This document shows positions 24,696 to 34,400 of a DNA stretch of 64,000 nt, piece by piece. Position 1 is the stretch's first letter; every line of letters starts with the position of its first letter. The position numbers and the translations under genes were made by a program. The DNA is from Bacteroidota bacterium (GTDB lineage Bacteria > Bacteroidota > Bacteroidia > Cytophagales > Cytophagaceae), in contig JAEVZS010000023.1 in NCBI GenBank assembly GCA_023392125.1, positions 62,001-126,000 of the forward strand. Direction: 5' to 3'. The notes beneath the pieces were generated by a model. That model saw only the letters and a program-made list of their open reading frames with translations, had not been told where the DNA came from and made no database searches.

Positions 24696-26951
24696 TTAAT
24701 TAATTACTTTCTCTTCAGAGCATACGTTTTCTAAAATAGCGTGCATTCTTGTTTTTATTCTGTCGTAAGAATAAGGATACAGGCATACCTTGGAATTTGC
24801 TGACAGCCTTTTCCATAAAGTCTTATCAGTGATAAGTTTTACAATAGAATCAGCAAATTCATTCGTGGTATCTCCCCGAAGATAATGTTCCTCATGATTC
24901 ATACCCATTCCTTCAACACCTATAGTTGTTGAGATAATAGGAAGATTAAACTCCAGGCTTTGTCCTATCTTTCCCTTCATACCAGCTCCGTAACGAAGGG
25001 GGCAGACAAACGCCAGGGCCGACTCAAAATACCCTGAAACATCCGCGACAAAGCCTGGAACAGAAATTCTGTCGTTGGCAAGATTCACGATATTTTCCGG
25101 AGGATTATTGCCTAGCAAAGTTATCTTCAGATCTGGAAACTTTGTCCATACCAATGGCATAATTTCCTGTATCAGCCATAAAACAGCATCTCTGTTGGGT
25201 AAATGATCATAGCTACCAATAAATATTAAACCTCCGTCACGGGATTCAAAATCACTACTTAATAGTTTGCTTGTGTGAATATTGGGTATTACCTCTACCT
25301 CACACTCAACTTCTGATAGCAATATTTCCTTCTCTTTATTGGTTACCGTAATAACCAGATCTGCCATTGCAGCCATTTTTAGCTCCACCTGCCTCATTTC
25401 CTCCCAGGCAAGCGCTGACTTATCGTATAATTCCGGGCTGATTTCTTTTTCCCTCTTAAGTCTCAGATAATGTAAGTCGATCGTATCATAAATGATTCTC
25501 AGCTCCCTGTTCTTTCTGAGTATTTCCTGGTATTTATTGTTTAGCTCCGGCCGGCAGACCCAGGCTGTTTTGATAAATGGAGTCAGTCTTTCAATCAATT
25601 CCCCGATGTGCACGTTATCATAATTATACAATAACTCCACTCCCATATTCTGCAGCAGGGATGCATACGGCTCTTCTGCATAACCATTATCGGGAGCATA
25701 TATCACATGATATCCAAGCTCCTTCATCATTCTGACCAGCTGCAAAAGTCTGTTGGAACCGGATTCCCGATCATATCTCGGAACATATGAGTCAACAACC
25801 AGAATAATATTATCTGAAACAATGCGTGTAGCACCTAAGTACACCTCAGAATGGTCCAGGGGCGGAAAGTGCTTTTCCTGCAAAACCTTTGCCCACTTAT
25901 TGACAAATTTTTCTTTATTAACTAGCTGATAACGTTTAGTCCCGCTACTGAGCGAGGTCCCAGACGTTACGCCCTCAAAATGAACAACCTCTGACTTAGG
26001 TTGATACAAGACTCTTTTCCCAAGCTCCCTTATCTGAAAACACAAATCAGTATCCTCATAATACGCTGGCACAAATCGCTCGTCAAATCCATTTAAGGAA
26101 GAAAAAAGTTCTTTTTCCAGAACAATACATGCTCCCGAGCAATAGTCCACATCTCTCAGATAATTAAAATCAGGATCAACCGGAGACTTTAGTCTTCCAT
26201 AATTATATCCGCTGCCATCTTGCCAGATAATACCTCCTGCTTCCTGTAAGCGCCCATCAGGATATATAAACTTGGAACCGACCAGACCCACGTTTTGCTC
26301 TGTATTGAACACACTCAGCAGATTCTCAATCCAACCGGGGAGAACCTGAGTATCATTGTTTAAAAAGCAGATATATCGTCCGGCGGCCGCCGCTGCTCCC
26401 TTATTGCAGGATCTGATAAAGCCAATATTTTCATCATTTTTCAGGTATTTTATTCCCTTGATTCCGGAAAAAACTACTTCCGTTTCATCCGAAGAATTAT
26501 CATCAACAATAATTACCTCGATTTCCGGAAGCATTGTATTTTCCTTCAATGATCTTATGCAGTTGAACGTATATTGCCACTTATTGTAGACTGGTATTAT
26601 TACAGACACAACAGGATTAAAACAGTTTACGAAAGACAAAGGAATATTTTCAATATCCTGAACTTTCTTTGGCAACAGGAATAATTTCAGGTCTATTTGC
26701 GTATGCTTATAAGTTCTTCTGTAAAGAATGAGATCTATAAGGCCCCCGGGCTTTAATATTGTTTTATCCTTAAAATAGTGATTGTAGCCACCTGTAATGA
26801 GTCTGAGAAAAATAAACACAAACCGTAACACCAGAAACAGGGCAACTTTGGGGTGAAGGTAAAAAAACAGGGGGTTGTCTTTCAGAATGTTATATTTGTA
26901 ATTCAAATATCCAACTACCTTGCTATTATTCGCATCTATTAACTTTTTCAT
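24696..26951 (-). CDS. Bifunctional glycosyltransferase: GT2 domain fused to GT4 domain
   Basis: A 751-residue protein. About 105 N-terminal residues with a hydrophobic patch precede a GT2 domain (about 110-345: VSVIIPVYNKWQYTFNCI, IIVDDNSSDETE, FLNNDTQVLPGW, YYEDTDLCFQIR). A second catalytic domain of GT4 type occupies about 380-745 (ILVVDSYVPRYDRESGSNRL, VIPNIHTSKL, LIFIGSYDHLPNRDAVLWL, CPLRYGAGMKGKIGQSLEF). Two transferases in one chain could add two sugars in succession. It is convergent with the ABC operon, 14 bases apart; a 159-base gap without a recognised promoter precedes it. Confidence 0.87.
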   Translation of the reverse strand: MKKLIDANNSKVVGYLNYKYNILKDNPLFFYLHPKVALFLVLRFVFIFLRLITGGYNHYFKDKTILKPGGLIDLILYRRTYKHTQIDLKLFLLPKKVQDIENIPLSFVNCFNPVVSVIIPVYNKWQYTFNCIRSLKENTMLPEIEVIIVDDNSSDETEVVFSGIKGIKYLKNDENIGFIRSCNKGAAAAAGRYICFLNNDTQVLPGWIENLLSVFNTEQNVGLVGSKFIYPDGRLQEAGGIIWQDGSGYNYGRLKSPVDPDFNYLRDVDYCSGACIVLEKELFSSLNGFDERFVPAYYEDTDLCFQIRELGKRVLYQPKSEVVHFEGVTSGTSLSSGTKRYQLVNKEKFVNKWAKVLQEKHFPPLDHSEVYLGATRIVSDNIILVVDSYVPRYDRESGSNRLLQLVRMMKELGYHVIYAPDNGYAEEPYASLLQNMGVELLYNYDNVHIGELIERLTPFIKTAWVCRPELNNKYQEILRKNRELRIIYDTIDLHYLRLKREKEISPELYDKSALAWEEMRQVELKMAAMADLVITVTNKEKEILLSEVECEVEVIPNIHTSKLLSSDFESRDGGLIFIGSYDHLPNRDAVLWLIQEIMPLVWTKFPDLKITLLGNNPPENIVNLANDRISVPGFVADVSGYFESALAFVCPLRYGAGMKGKIGQSLEFNLPIISTTIGVEGMGMNHEEHYLRGDTTNEFADSIVKLITDKTLWKRLSANSKVCLYPYSYDRIKTRMHAILENVCSEEKVIN

Positions 26952-27110
26952 CTATCTTAAGAAAATCCTTCTCCCCGAAATATTTATAAGCCTGTTAACC
27001 GAAAAACAAAAATCAACCGTTTAGGCATGCCCCGTAAGCAATCAGTATGATATTCATACAAAGACATCGTATACATATCACACTTTAACGGAACTCGTGC
27101 ACATAAGAAA

Positions 27111-29132
27111 CTACACAACAAATCCCCCTTTACTTTTACTCAGGTTCCTGTTATAGCAGGGATCTTTTTCAAAATACTCTTTCCATTTGTCATAAAATAA
27201 TGCCAGCTCCTGCTTGTATCGCTGATGTTTTTCAGCAGACAAATAGCTATATCCCCTTGTCAGGGATTCATAGTGAAACAACTCCACATGAGGCAGGTAG
27301 ACATTATTATATCCCTGCTCTCTTACTCTCAGACATAGATCTGTATCATTAAAGTCTACTGCAAATTGCTCATCAAACCCGCCTACAGATAAAAACAGAT
27401 CCCGTCTAAGCATCATACAGGCTGCTGTAACAGAGCTGTAATTACGTGTTACATTGATCTGATGCTCATACCCCGAAAGACAGCCGTCAACACCTACAAA
27501 CGTATTACCGCCATATTCCAGCCCGATTACCATCCCGGCATGCTGTATACTCCCGTTGGGATAAAGTAATTTTACTCCGACCGAGCCAATTGTTTCCCGT
27601 TGTGCAAAGCTCACCATATCATGAATCCAGTCTGGGGAAATTACTTCTGTATCGTTATTCAGAAACAGCACGAAGTCTGCCTGGCTTTTTTCTACAGCAA
27701 AGTTATTAATCAGTGAGTAATTGAATTCTTTTTCGTATCTGAAAACACGAAAGTTGTCGGGATAGTTACGTTTATACTGCTCAAACAGAGCAAACGTCTC
27801 TGATTCTGTACTTGCGTTATCAATAACAAGTACCTCGTAGTTGTCATACCTGGTCTTTGTAAATATGGATTTCAGACAGACTTCCAGCACTTCAGAATTA
27901 TCCTTTGTAGGAATAATTACAGAAACCTGCCGGTCTGCGCCATGCTGATAACGAATACTGAAAATACCGTTATATACAGGCTTAATATCGGCATCAAGCT
28001 CTCTCCTCTGAATTACTTTTTTCAGAATATCCGAGTCAGCTATGTGATCCCAGATTGTACATTGTCTGTCTTTTACTGCAAATCTGTTTAAGGTAATATT
28101 AGCGATATGTCTGATCTGATCTGATAGCTCAGCTATTCGCAAAATAGCATCATATAAATAGCGTCTTTTATAGCCATCAGAGAATCCGCCTGCTTCTTTT
28201 AATGCGTCAACAGAAAAAAGAACTGCCTCTCCGATGTAATTTGTACTAAGTAACGTATCAGGGCTGTAGTCGGGCTTGTATACCGGTGAAAAATAGTTAT
28301 CACCATCATAAAAATTTTCATCACCATATATCAGGATTGCCTGCGGGTAAATAGTTATCTCTGATACATAATCTGTGAGCGCCGTAACCGGCATCCTGTC
28401 TCCTGAATTGATAATTGTCAGAAACTTTCCTTTACTCTGATGCAGCCCGATGTTTGCCCGGACAGAATAACAGGATCCGGAACCTGCATTAAATATCCTG
28501 GCTTTTTTCCCACCTGATATAGCATCGTTCGGGAAATCCGATACTAAAGCACTGAAGCAGAGCTCATCCGCAACAATAACGCATTCATAGTCACTAGTCT
28601 CCTGCTGCAATACCGAGTCAAAAGTCTCCTTAAATAATTGACAATCATACTCTGCACAGGAAATAACAATCGTAACCAGGGGGCGCTCCTGATCAGCAGG
28701 CTCGGAATTCTCATTTTTACGATTATCTTTTTTATCCGGACCGATCGCCCCTACCGGTAAAAGCTTTCTTTCAGAGCTCTCAATTACAAGTTGCCTGTTT
28801 ACTATAAGCCCGCAAACACGTCTAAAGAAGAAATTAAATAATACTCTGAGCCCATATAAAGAAAAAAAAAATCTGATAAACTTTAGTAAACTTTTATCAA
28901 ACGAAACATAAATGACCCTGAGCTTATCATAAAGTTTCCTGTAACGAAACTTTTTACTTTTTTCCAATTCATTAATACGCCTTTCCAGACGCTCAATTCT
29001 GCTTTGAAGTACTTTATTGAGCCGGTCAGCCTCATCAACAGCCTCATTCAGTTTTCGGTTTTCATCAACTAATTCGGACAACTTCGTACTGGAGGCTGAC
29101 AAACCATTAATAGTATACTTATTCTTATCCAA
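27111..29132 (-). CDS. Large glycosyltransferase with coiled coil and two GT2-type domains
   Basis: A 673-residue protein. Residues about 10-60 form a heptad-rich coiled coil (LVDENRKLNEAVDEADRLNK, then LQSRIERLERRINELEKS). A first GT2-like domain spans about 150-390 (PLVTIVISCAEYDCQLFKE, FLTIINSGDRMPV), with a diverged nucleotide motif. The second, about 403-640, is canonical: VSVIIPTKDNSEVLEVCL, LVIDNASTES, FLNNDTEVISPDWI, and DFNDTDLCLRVREQGYNN. This is the layout of large O-antigen glycosyltransferases that also act as scaffolds. An exact -7 box lies upstream on the minus strand. Confidence 0.85.
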   Translation of the reverse strand: MDKNKYTINGLSASSTKLSELVDENRKLNEAVDEADRLNKVLQSRIERLERRINELEKSKKFRYRKLYDKLRVIYVSFDKSLLKFIRFFFSLYGLRVLFNFFFRRVCGLIVNRQLVIESSERKLLPVGAIGPDKKDNRKNENSEPADQERPLVTIVISCAEYDCQLFKETFDSVLQQETSDYECVIVADELCFSALVSDFPNDAISGGKKARIFNAGSGSCYSVRANIGLHQSKGKFLTIINSGDRMPVTALTDYVSEITIYPQAILIYGDENFYDGDNYFSPVYKPDYSPDTLLSTNYIGEAVLFSVDALKEAGGFSDGYKRRYLYDAILRIAELSDQIRHIANITLNRFAVKDRQCTIWDHIADSDILKKVIQRRELDADIKPVYNGIFSIRYQHGADRQVSVIIPTKDNSEVLEVCLKSIFTKTRYDNYEVLVIDNASTESETFALFEQYKRNYPDNFRVFRYEKEFNYSLINNFAVEKSQADFVLFLNNDTEVISPDWIHDMVSFAQRETIGSVGVKLLYPNGSIQHAGMVIGLEYGGNTFVGVDGCLSGYEHQINVTRNYSSVTAACMMLRRDLFLSVGGFDEQFAVDFNDTDLCLRVREQGYNNVYLPHVELFHYESLTRGYSYLSAEKHQRYKQELALFYDKWKEYFEKDPCYNRNLSKSKGGFVV

Positions 29133-29148
29133 GCCTAACTCTTTAAAA

Positions 29149-29156
29149 CAAAGATA
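29149..29156 (-). promoter_or_regulatory. -7 element of the coiled-coil glycosyltransferase gene
   Basis: Minus-strand TATCTTTG is an exact TAnnTTTG match, 16 bases before the ATG. No TTG lies at 19-20 bases, so only half of the promoter is supported. Confidence 0.45.
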
Positions 29157-29321
29157 ACTCTTTTTTTACAAATATATAACACTAAGTTAATCCTGTTAGA
29201 TGCTTTTCATGCCGGTTGCCTGTTTATGTATCCAGCATAAATCCGATTATCAAATCAATTTCCGGCACCTTTTATTCAAACGGGATTATTTGCCGATAAA
29301 CCTATCAGTAGGCAGAACAAT

Positions 29322-30227
29322 TTAAAATAATATGTTCGCTTTACAGTAGGTCATGATTTCATTCATGTTATCAGGATGAAACCATTTTATTTCCATCTTG
29401 TTTTTAAACCAGGTCAGTTGTCTCTTTGCATAATGCCTTGTATTTCTTTTAATCAGACGAACGGCTTCATCCAGGTCATGCTTCCCTTCCAGATAACCGA
29501 TAATTTCTGAATAGCCAACGGTCTGCATTGCCGGCATATGCCTGTATGAGTACAGGCGCTTAACTTCTTCCAATAAACCGGCCTGCATCATAGTATCTAC
29601 CCGGATATTAATTCGCTCATACAATTCAGGCCGTTCCCGATCCAGTCCTATTACTATCGAAGTAAAATCTCTCACTTTCCTTTCTGATTTACGAAACGAG
29701 GAAAACGGCCTTTTCGTCTGACGAACTATCTCTACCGCCCGCATGACTCTTCTTGGATTCGCTTTATCAACCTGGTCATAATATTCCGGATCCACAAGTT
29801 TCAGCTCATCCAACAAGTTTGCCAGTCCCCTTTTTTCAAACTCGTGCTGTACAGCTACCCTGATTTCAGGTTCTACATCCGGAATGTCATCCAGTCCACT
29901 GAGTACGGAATTTATATACAAGCCGCTTCCGCCACTCAGGATCACACTATCTGTCCGCTGATATAATCTGTTCAGTAAGGCAATTACTTCTTTCTCATAA
30001 TCAGCTACCGTATAATCATCCATAATTGAATGACTATTGATAAAATAATGAGGAGCCTTTCTTAGCTCGTCTTCAGTCGGTTTGGCAGTACCAATGGTCA
30101 TTTCCTGATACAGCTGCCGCGAATCAGCCGATATAACCGGAGCAGCCAGCTCCTGCGACAATCTGACCGTAAGCTCAGTTTTTCCGACTGCAGTAGGACC
30201 TGCGATTACAATCAACCATTTTTTCAT
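29322..30227 (-). CDS. miaA: tRNA dimethylallyltransferase
   Basis: A 301-residue enzyme that prenylates A37 of tRNAs reading UNN codons. P-loop AGPTAVGKTEL is near the N-terminus, then SADSRQLYQEMTIGTAKP, the PHYFINSH loop, and GGSGLYINSVLSGLDDIP. The tRNA-binding part includes QTVGYSEIIGYLEG and KRNTRHYAKRQLTWFK. Eleven upstream codons are open, but the ATG at 30227 gives the standard start and lies 10 bases after the upstream glycosyltransferase stop, so the two genes share a transcript. Confidence 0.96.
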   Translation of the reverse strand: MKKWLIVIAGPTAVGKTELTVRLSQELAAPVISADSRQLYQEMTIGTAKPTEDELRKAPHYFINSHSIMDDYTVADYEKEVIALLNRLYQRTDSVILSGGSGLYINSVLSGLDDIPDVEPEIRVAVQHEFEKRGLANLLDELKLVDPEYYDQVDKANPRRVMRAVEIVRQTKRPFSSFRKSERKVRDFTSIVIGLDRERPELYERINIRVDTMMQAGLLEEVKRLYSYRHMPAMQTVGYSEIIGYLEGKHDLDEAVRLIKRNTRHYAKRQLTWFKNKMEIKWFHPDNMNEIMTYCKANILF

Positions 30228-30237
30228 ATCCCGGCTG

Positions 30238-31323
30238 TCAAATAGTTCGATAAATATCAATCAGCTTTTCAGCTTCCCGCTGCCAGTTGTATTTAAGGCG
30301 TGCCTTAGAAGTATTTTCACTCAGCTCTCTGTAATACCTTTCATCCGTAAGCAATCTGTTCGTTGCCCCGACAATCTGATCAACATCCAGCTCTACCAGC
30401 TCAGCCACCTTGTATTCGGAGTTTATCAGACGATACTCCGGAAAATCAATCGTCACTTGCGGAATTCCGGCATGTATGTAATCAAAAAACTTATTCGCCA
30501 GAGAATAATAATAGCTTTTACTGGAAGCCTCCAGCAAAAGGTAACCCAGCCAGGCTCCACGTGTAACCTCTCTTAATTTGTCAGGCCGAAGATACCCAAG
30601 AAATATTACCTTATCCTCCAGGCCGAGATTCAGCACCAGCTTCTGCATCTCCTCAAGCACATCCCCCTTGCCACAGATGTATAGTTTTGAATCGATATAC
30701 TGCATTGCCCGAATCAACTGCTCAATTCCTCTTCCTGCATTAACTACTCCTATATAAATCAGATAACGTTCTCCCTTTTCAGGATACGCAGCAACTTCCT
30801 CCAGAACCGGTGTATTCCGGATCACATCAAAACGTAACTGGTAAGAAGAGGTAAAAATATTCGCTATGCTTTCACTTACTGTATAGGCGGCATCATATTT
30901 CGGCACAAAGAACCGTTCTACAGCTTTCCATATTTTCTGAATCCCGGGCCGGTTCACAACTTCAATAACTTCCGTATAATATTCATGAGCATCATATACC
31001 AGTTTCCATCCTTTTAAGCGACCTGCATAATAGCAGGCTATAATAGTATCCAGATCTATTGCACAAATCACATCTGCTTTCTGAAACAAGAGAAACAGGA
31101 ACAGACGAATATTATACTCGATGTAAAACAACTTTCCTTTTTCCCAAAAGCACGAAAGTCTTCTCTGCTTATAGGATTTCTCCACAAGAGCTATTGAATC
31201 CCTCTTTCTTCTTCCCACCAGTGTCACCTCAAATCCTTCGGAATTCAATGCAGCACAAATTCTTTCCATTCTCTGATCATACGTCAGATCCGAGGTAACG
31301 GTAAATATCAGCTTTTTTCTCAT
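30238..31323 (-). CDS. GT4-family glycosyltransferase
   Basis: A 361-residue GT-B enzyme. It opens with KKLIFTVTSDLTYDQRMERI, a start shared by many Bacteroidota capsular GT4 proteins, and contains VYDAHEYYTEV, IRNTPVLEE, YIGVVNAGRGIEQLI and the C-terminal donor-site region YYYSLANKFFDYIHAGIPQV. The stretch LLLEASSKSYYYSLANK replaces the textbook E-x7-E. It is the first gene of a two-gene transcript with miaA and has its own promoter 42 bases upstream. Acceptor and donor are unknown. Confidence 0.86.
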   Translation of the reverse strand: MRKKLIFTVTSDLTYDQRMERICAALNSEGFEVTLVGRRKRDSIALVEKSYKQRRLSCFWEKGKLFYIEYNIRLFLFLLFQKADVICAIDLDTIIACYYAGRLKGWKLVYDAHEYYTEVIEVVNRPGIQKIWKAVERFFVPKYDAAYTVSESIANIFTSSYQLRFDVIRNTPVLEEVAAYPEKGERYLIYIGVVNAGRGIEQLIRAMQYIDSKLYICGKGDVLEEMQKLVLNLGLEDKVIFLGYLRPDKLREVTRGAWLGYLLLEASSKSYYYSLANKFFDYIHAGIPQVTIDFPEYRLINSEYKVAELVELDVDQIVGATNRLLTDERYYRELSENTSKARLKYNWQREAEKLIDIYRTI

Positions 31324-31364
31324 AAAAACTTCAGAAGCACTGATACAGTCAATCAGGCCATTTG

Positions 31365-31394
31365 CAAAGTTATGAAATGAAACATTACTCCAAA
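31365..31394 (-). promoter_or_regulatory. Promoter of the GT4-miaA transcript
   Basis: On the minus strand TTTG (31394-31391), an 18-base spacer and TAACTTTG (31372-31365) match the Bacteroidota consensus at every fixed position, with a spacer one base short. It lies back-to-back with the hybrid-kinase promoter. Confidence 0.65.
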
Positions 31395-31398
31395 ATTA

Positions 31399-31415
31399 TG
31401 TATATTTGTTATACA
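31399..31415 (+). promoter_or_regulatory. -7 element of the hybrid kinase gene inside a perfect dyad
   Basis: TATATTTG at 31401-31408 is an exact TAnnTTTG. It is enclosed in a perfect inverted repeat, TGTATA (31399-31404) and TATACA (31410-31415) with a 5-base spacer, 19 bases before the ATG. The dyad could be an operator; no TTG element is seen upstream, which fits an activator-dependent or regulated promoter. That reading is inference. Confidence 0.45.
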
Positions 31416-31434
31416 CCATAGCTAACTTGGCCAT

Positions 31435-34400
31435 ATGTCTGTCTCGGAAAAAAGTAAGGAGGAGCTGCTTCAGGAAATCAGTTCCCTCAAACAACAAATG
31501 GATAGTAAAGAAGAAAGCAGTCAGCCTGATACCACTGAAAATATCCGGAAAGCCCTGGAGAAAGTAAATCTTCTTATTTTATTTCTGAATGAAAACAGCC
31601 GGATTGTATATTGCAACGAGGCCTGTGTGCGTTTTACCGGCCTAAAGCATTCTGACATTACCGGCAAGAGCCTCTCTGAAATATTCAATTATCCCCCTTA
31701 TGAGCACGAAGAAGGTAATCCGATAGAAAACCTGTCGCATTTTATAAAAGCCGGCAACGAAACCAATAAGCTCAAGGTAAAAATCCTGAATAAAGATCTT
31801 AAGCTGCGTACAGTCCGGTTCAACGTTTTGTATCAAAGCGAAAACAGTGAGTTTACCCAGACAATTCTCATAGGCGAAGATATCACAGACAAAAAAAAGA
31901 TCATCAAAGCCATAAGGGAAGGCAACGAACAGCTTGAAGACTTTTTTGAAAACGCAAACGATCTGATTCAGTTTTTCTCCCTGGACGGGAGTATCCTGTT
32001 TGTCAACAAAGCCTGGAAAAACACGCTGGGATATACCGAAGAGGAAATAAAAGAGCTAAACTTCATAGACATTATTCATCCCGATCACAGAAGCGATACT
32101 ATTCGCTATCTGGAAAATATCAAACGGGGCATATCAACTGAACGTTTTGAAACTGTCTTCACCACCAGTACAAAAAAAAATATACAGGTAATATGCAGTA
32201 TCAATGTCAAGCATGAGAATGGTATTCCAATTGGATTCCGTGGTATTTTTCATGACAATACAGAACGAATAAGAGCCGAAAGGGCACAAAATCTGTATTA
32301 CAAAATTGCCGGCCATACCATTAACAGCGAAAATCTGGAAAATCTTCTGTACAATATTCATCAGGAGCTAAAGACCATGATCGCTGTCAACAACTTTCAT
32401 GTTGCGTTGGTGGACAAGGAAAATCGCATATTAAATTTCCCATATTATGTTGATGAAAATCACGGCGGCAAGGTAACCACCTATCAAAGATCTGTAGGAA
32501 AAGGACTTACCGAGTTTTCTTTTTTCAATGATAAGCCAACTTTCTTATACGAAGAAGATATTCTGAAGCTGGCCGATGAAGGTACGGTCGAGTTAATGGG
32601 ACCGGTTCCAAAAATATGGATTGGTGTTCCGCTAAAGCTCGAAAACAGAACCATCGGGGTAATTTGTGTCAAAAGTCATTCCGACAGAAATAAATACAAG
32701 CAAAGACATCTTGAGCTTCTCGATTTCATCAGTGGTCAGATTGCCATTGCCATTGAACGAAAACGTAATGAGGAAAAAATCATTGAGCAGACAGCAAGGC
32801 TTAATGCCATCTTTCAAAGCAGCTCTCACTTAATATGGTCAGTTAACAAAGCACGGGAGCTTACTTCGTTTAATCAGAATTACGCCGAAACCATCTATCT
32901 GAAATACGATGTATACCCGGAAATCGAGGCAGATGGCGGCAAGCCCAAAGTAATGATGCTTTCCGATGATATCTATCATGATTTTGTAAACGAAAAATAC
33001 CAGCTTGCCTTTCAGGGAAAAGCCCAGCATTTTGAGCTGAAAAGCACTGACAAGTCAGGCTATGATATCTGGCGCGAGACGTACCTCAATCCTATCTTTC
33101 TTCCGGATGGCCGCATTGAAGAAGTTTCCGGTATCTCTCATGATATTACTGAAAAAAAACGCTGGGAAATCGCCCTGCAGGAAAGCGAGGAAAAATTCCG
33201 GAACATTTTTGAATCTTTTCAGGATATATATTTCCGGACAGACATATATGGCAAAATCACCATGGTCTCTCCATCCGGTTTTGAAATCAGCGGATACACA
33301 GAAGATGAAGTCATCGGCAAGCACATTACAGTGTTTAATGTAAGTCCTAAAAAACAGACCAATCTCATCAAACGCCTGCTTCGCACCGGAACAGTGCGAA
33401 ACTACGAAAGCAATCTGATCCTGAAAGATGGTTCCGTAATGCAATCTATCAGCAATATCCGGCTGATATACAACAAAGACGGCAAACCCGTTGCCGTTGA
33501 TGGAGTAGTCAGAGATATTACCTATCTGAAAAAAGCCTCCGAGGAACTATATAAAGCAAAGGAAATTGCCGAACGGTCACTCAAGGTCAAGGAGAGCTTT
33601 CTGGCCAATATGAGCCATGAAATCCGCACTCCCATGAATGGTATCATCGGTATGATTGACCTGATTAATGAAACCAACCTGGATCTGGAACAAAAGAATT
33701 ATGTACAGACAATCAAAAAATCTTCCGAAACTCTTCTCACCATATTAAACGACATTCTGGATCTTTCTAAAATTGAAGCAGGCAAAATGCAGCTGCGCCT
33801 TACCCCTGTCAGCCTTGAAGGAACCGTCGAAAAGCTTTACAGCCTGTTCTGTCAGCAGGCTGTAAACAAAAACATAGAGCTGATATATCATACTGATCCC
33901 GAGTTACCGGCTTATGTACTGGCTGATGAAACCAGGCTTCTTCAGATCATGTCCAATCTGACCTCCAACTCGATCAAGTTTACTGACGAAGGCAGTGTGA
34001 CAATCAATATGCTGGTTCATAAAAAAGTAGTCAATACATATACTATCAAAGTTGAAATAATCGATACTGGTATCGGAATAGCAAATGAAAACAAGCAAAA
34101 GCTGTTTCATAGCTTTAGCCAGATAGATGATTCATCAACCAAGCTATATGCCGGAACGGGGTTGGGGCTGGCCATTTCCAAGGAGCTTTGCAAGCTTATG
34201 AATGGTGAAATCGGTGTCGAAAGCGAGCTTGGCTCAGGAAGCACCTTCTGGTTTACCTTTGAAGCAAAAGAAAGCAAAAGAAGCGCAACCAGTAAATCTC
34301 CTGAAGATAACCGACCCGCCATTGCCAACAAGCTGGAAGACATAAATCCTTATATTCTGATTGTAGATGACAACAGTATCAATCAGCTTGTCGCCAGTGA

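Noticed and set aside
33055..33444. A 129-residue minus-strand frame inside the hybrid kinase gene.
   Set aside because: It lies opposite a conserved PAS domain and has no recognisable product.
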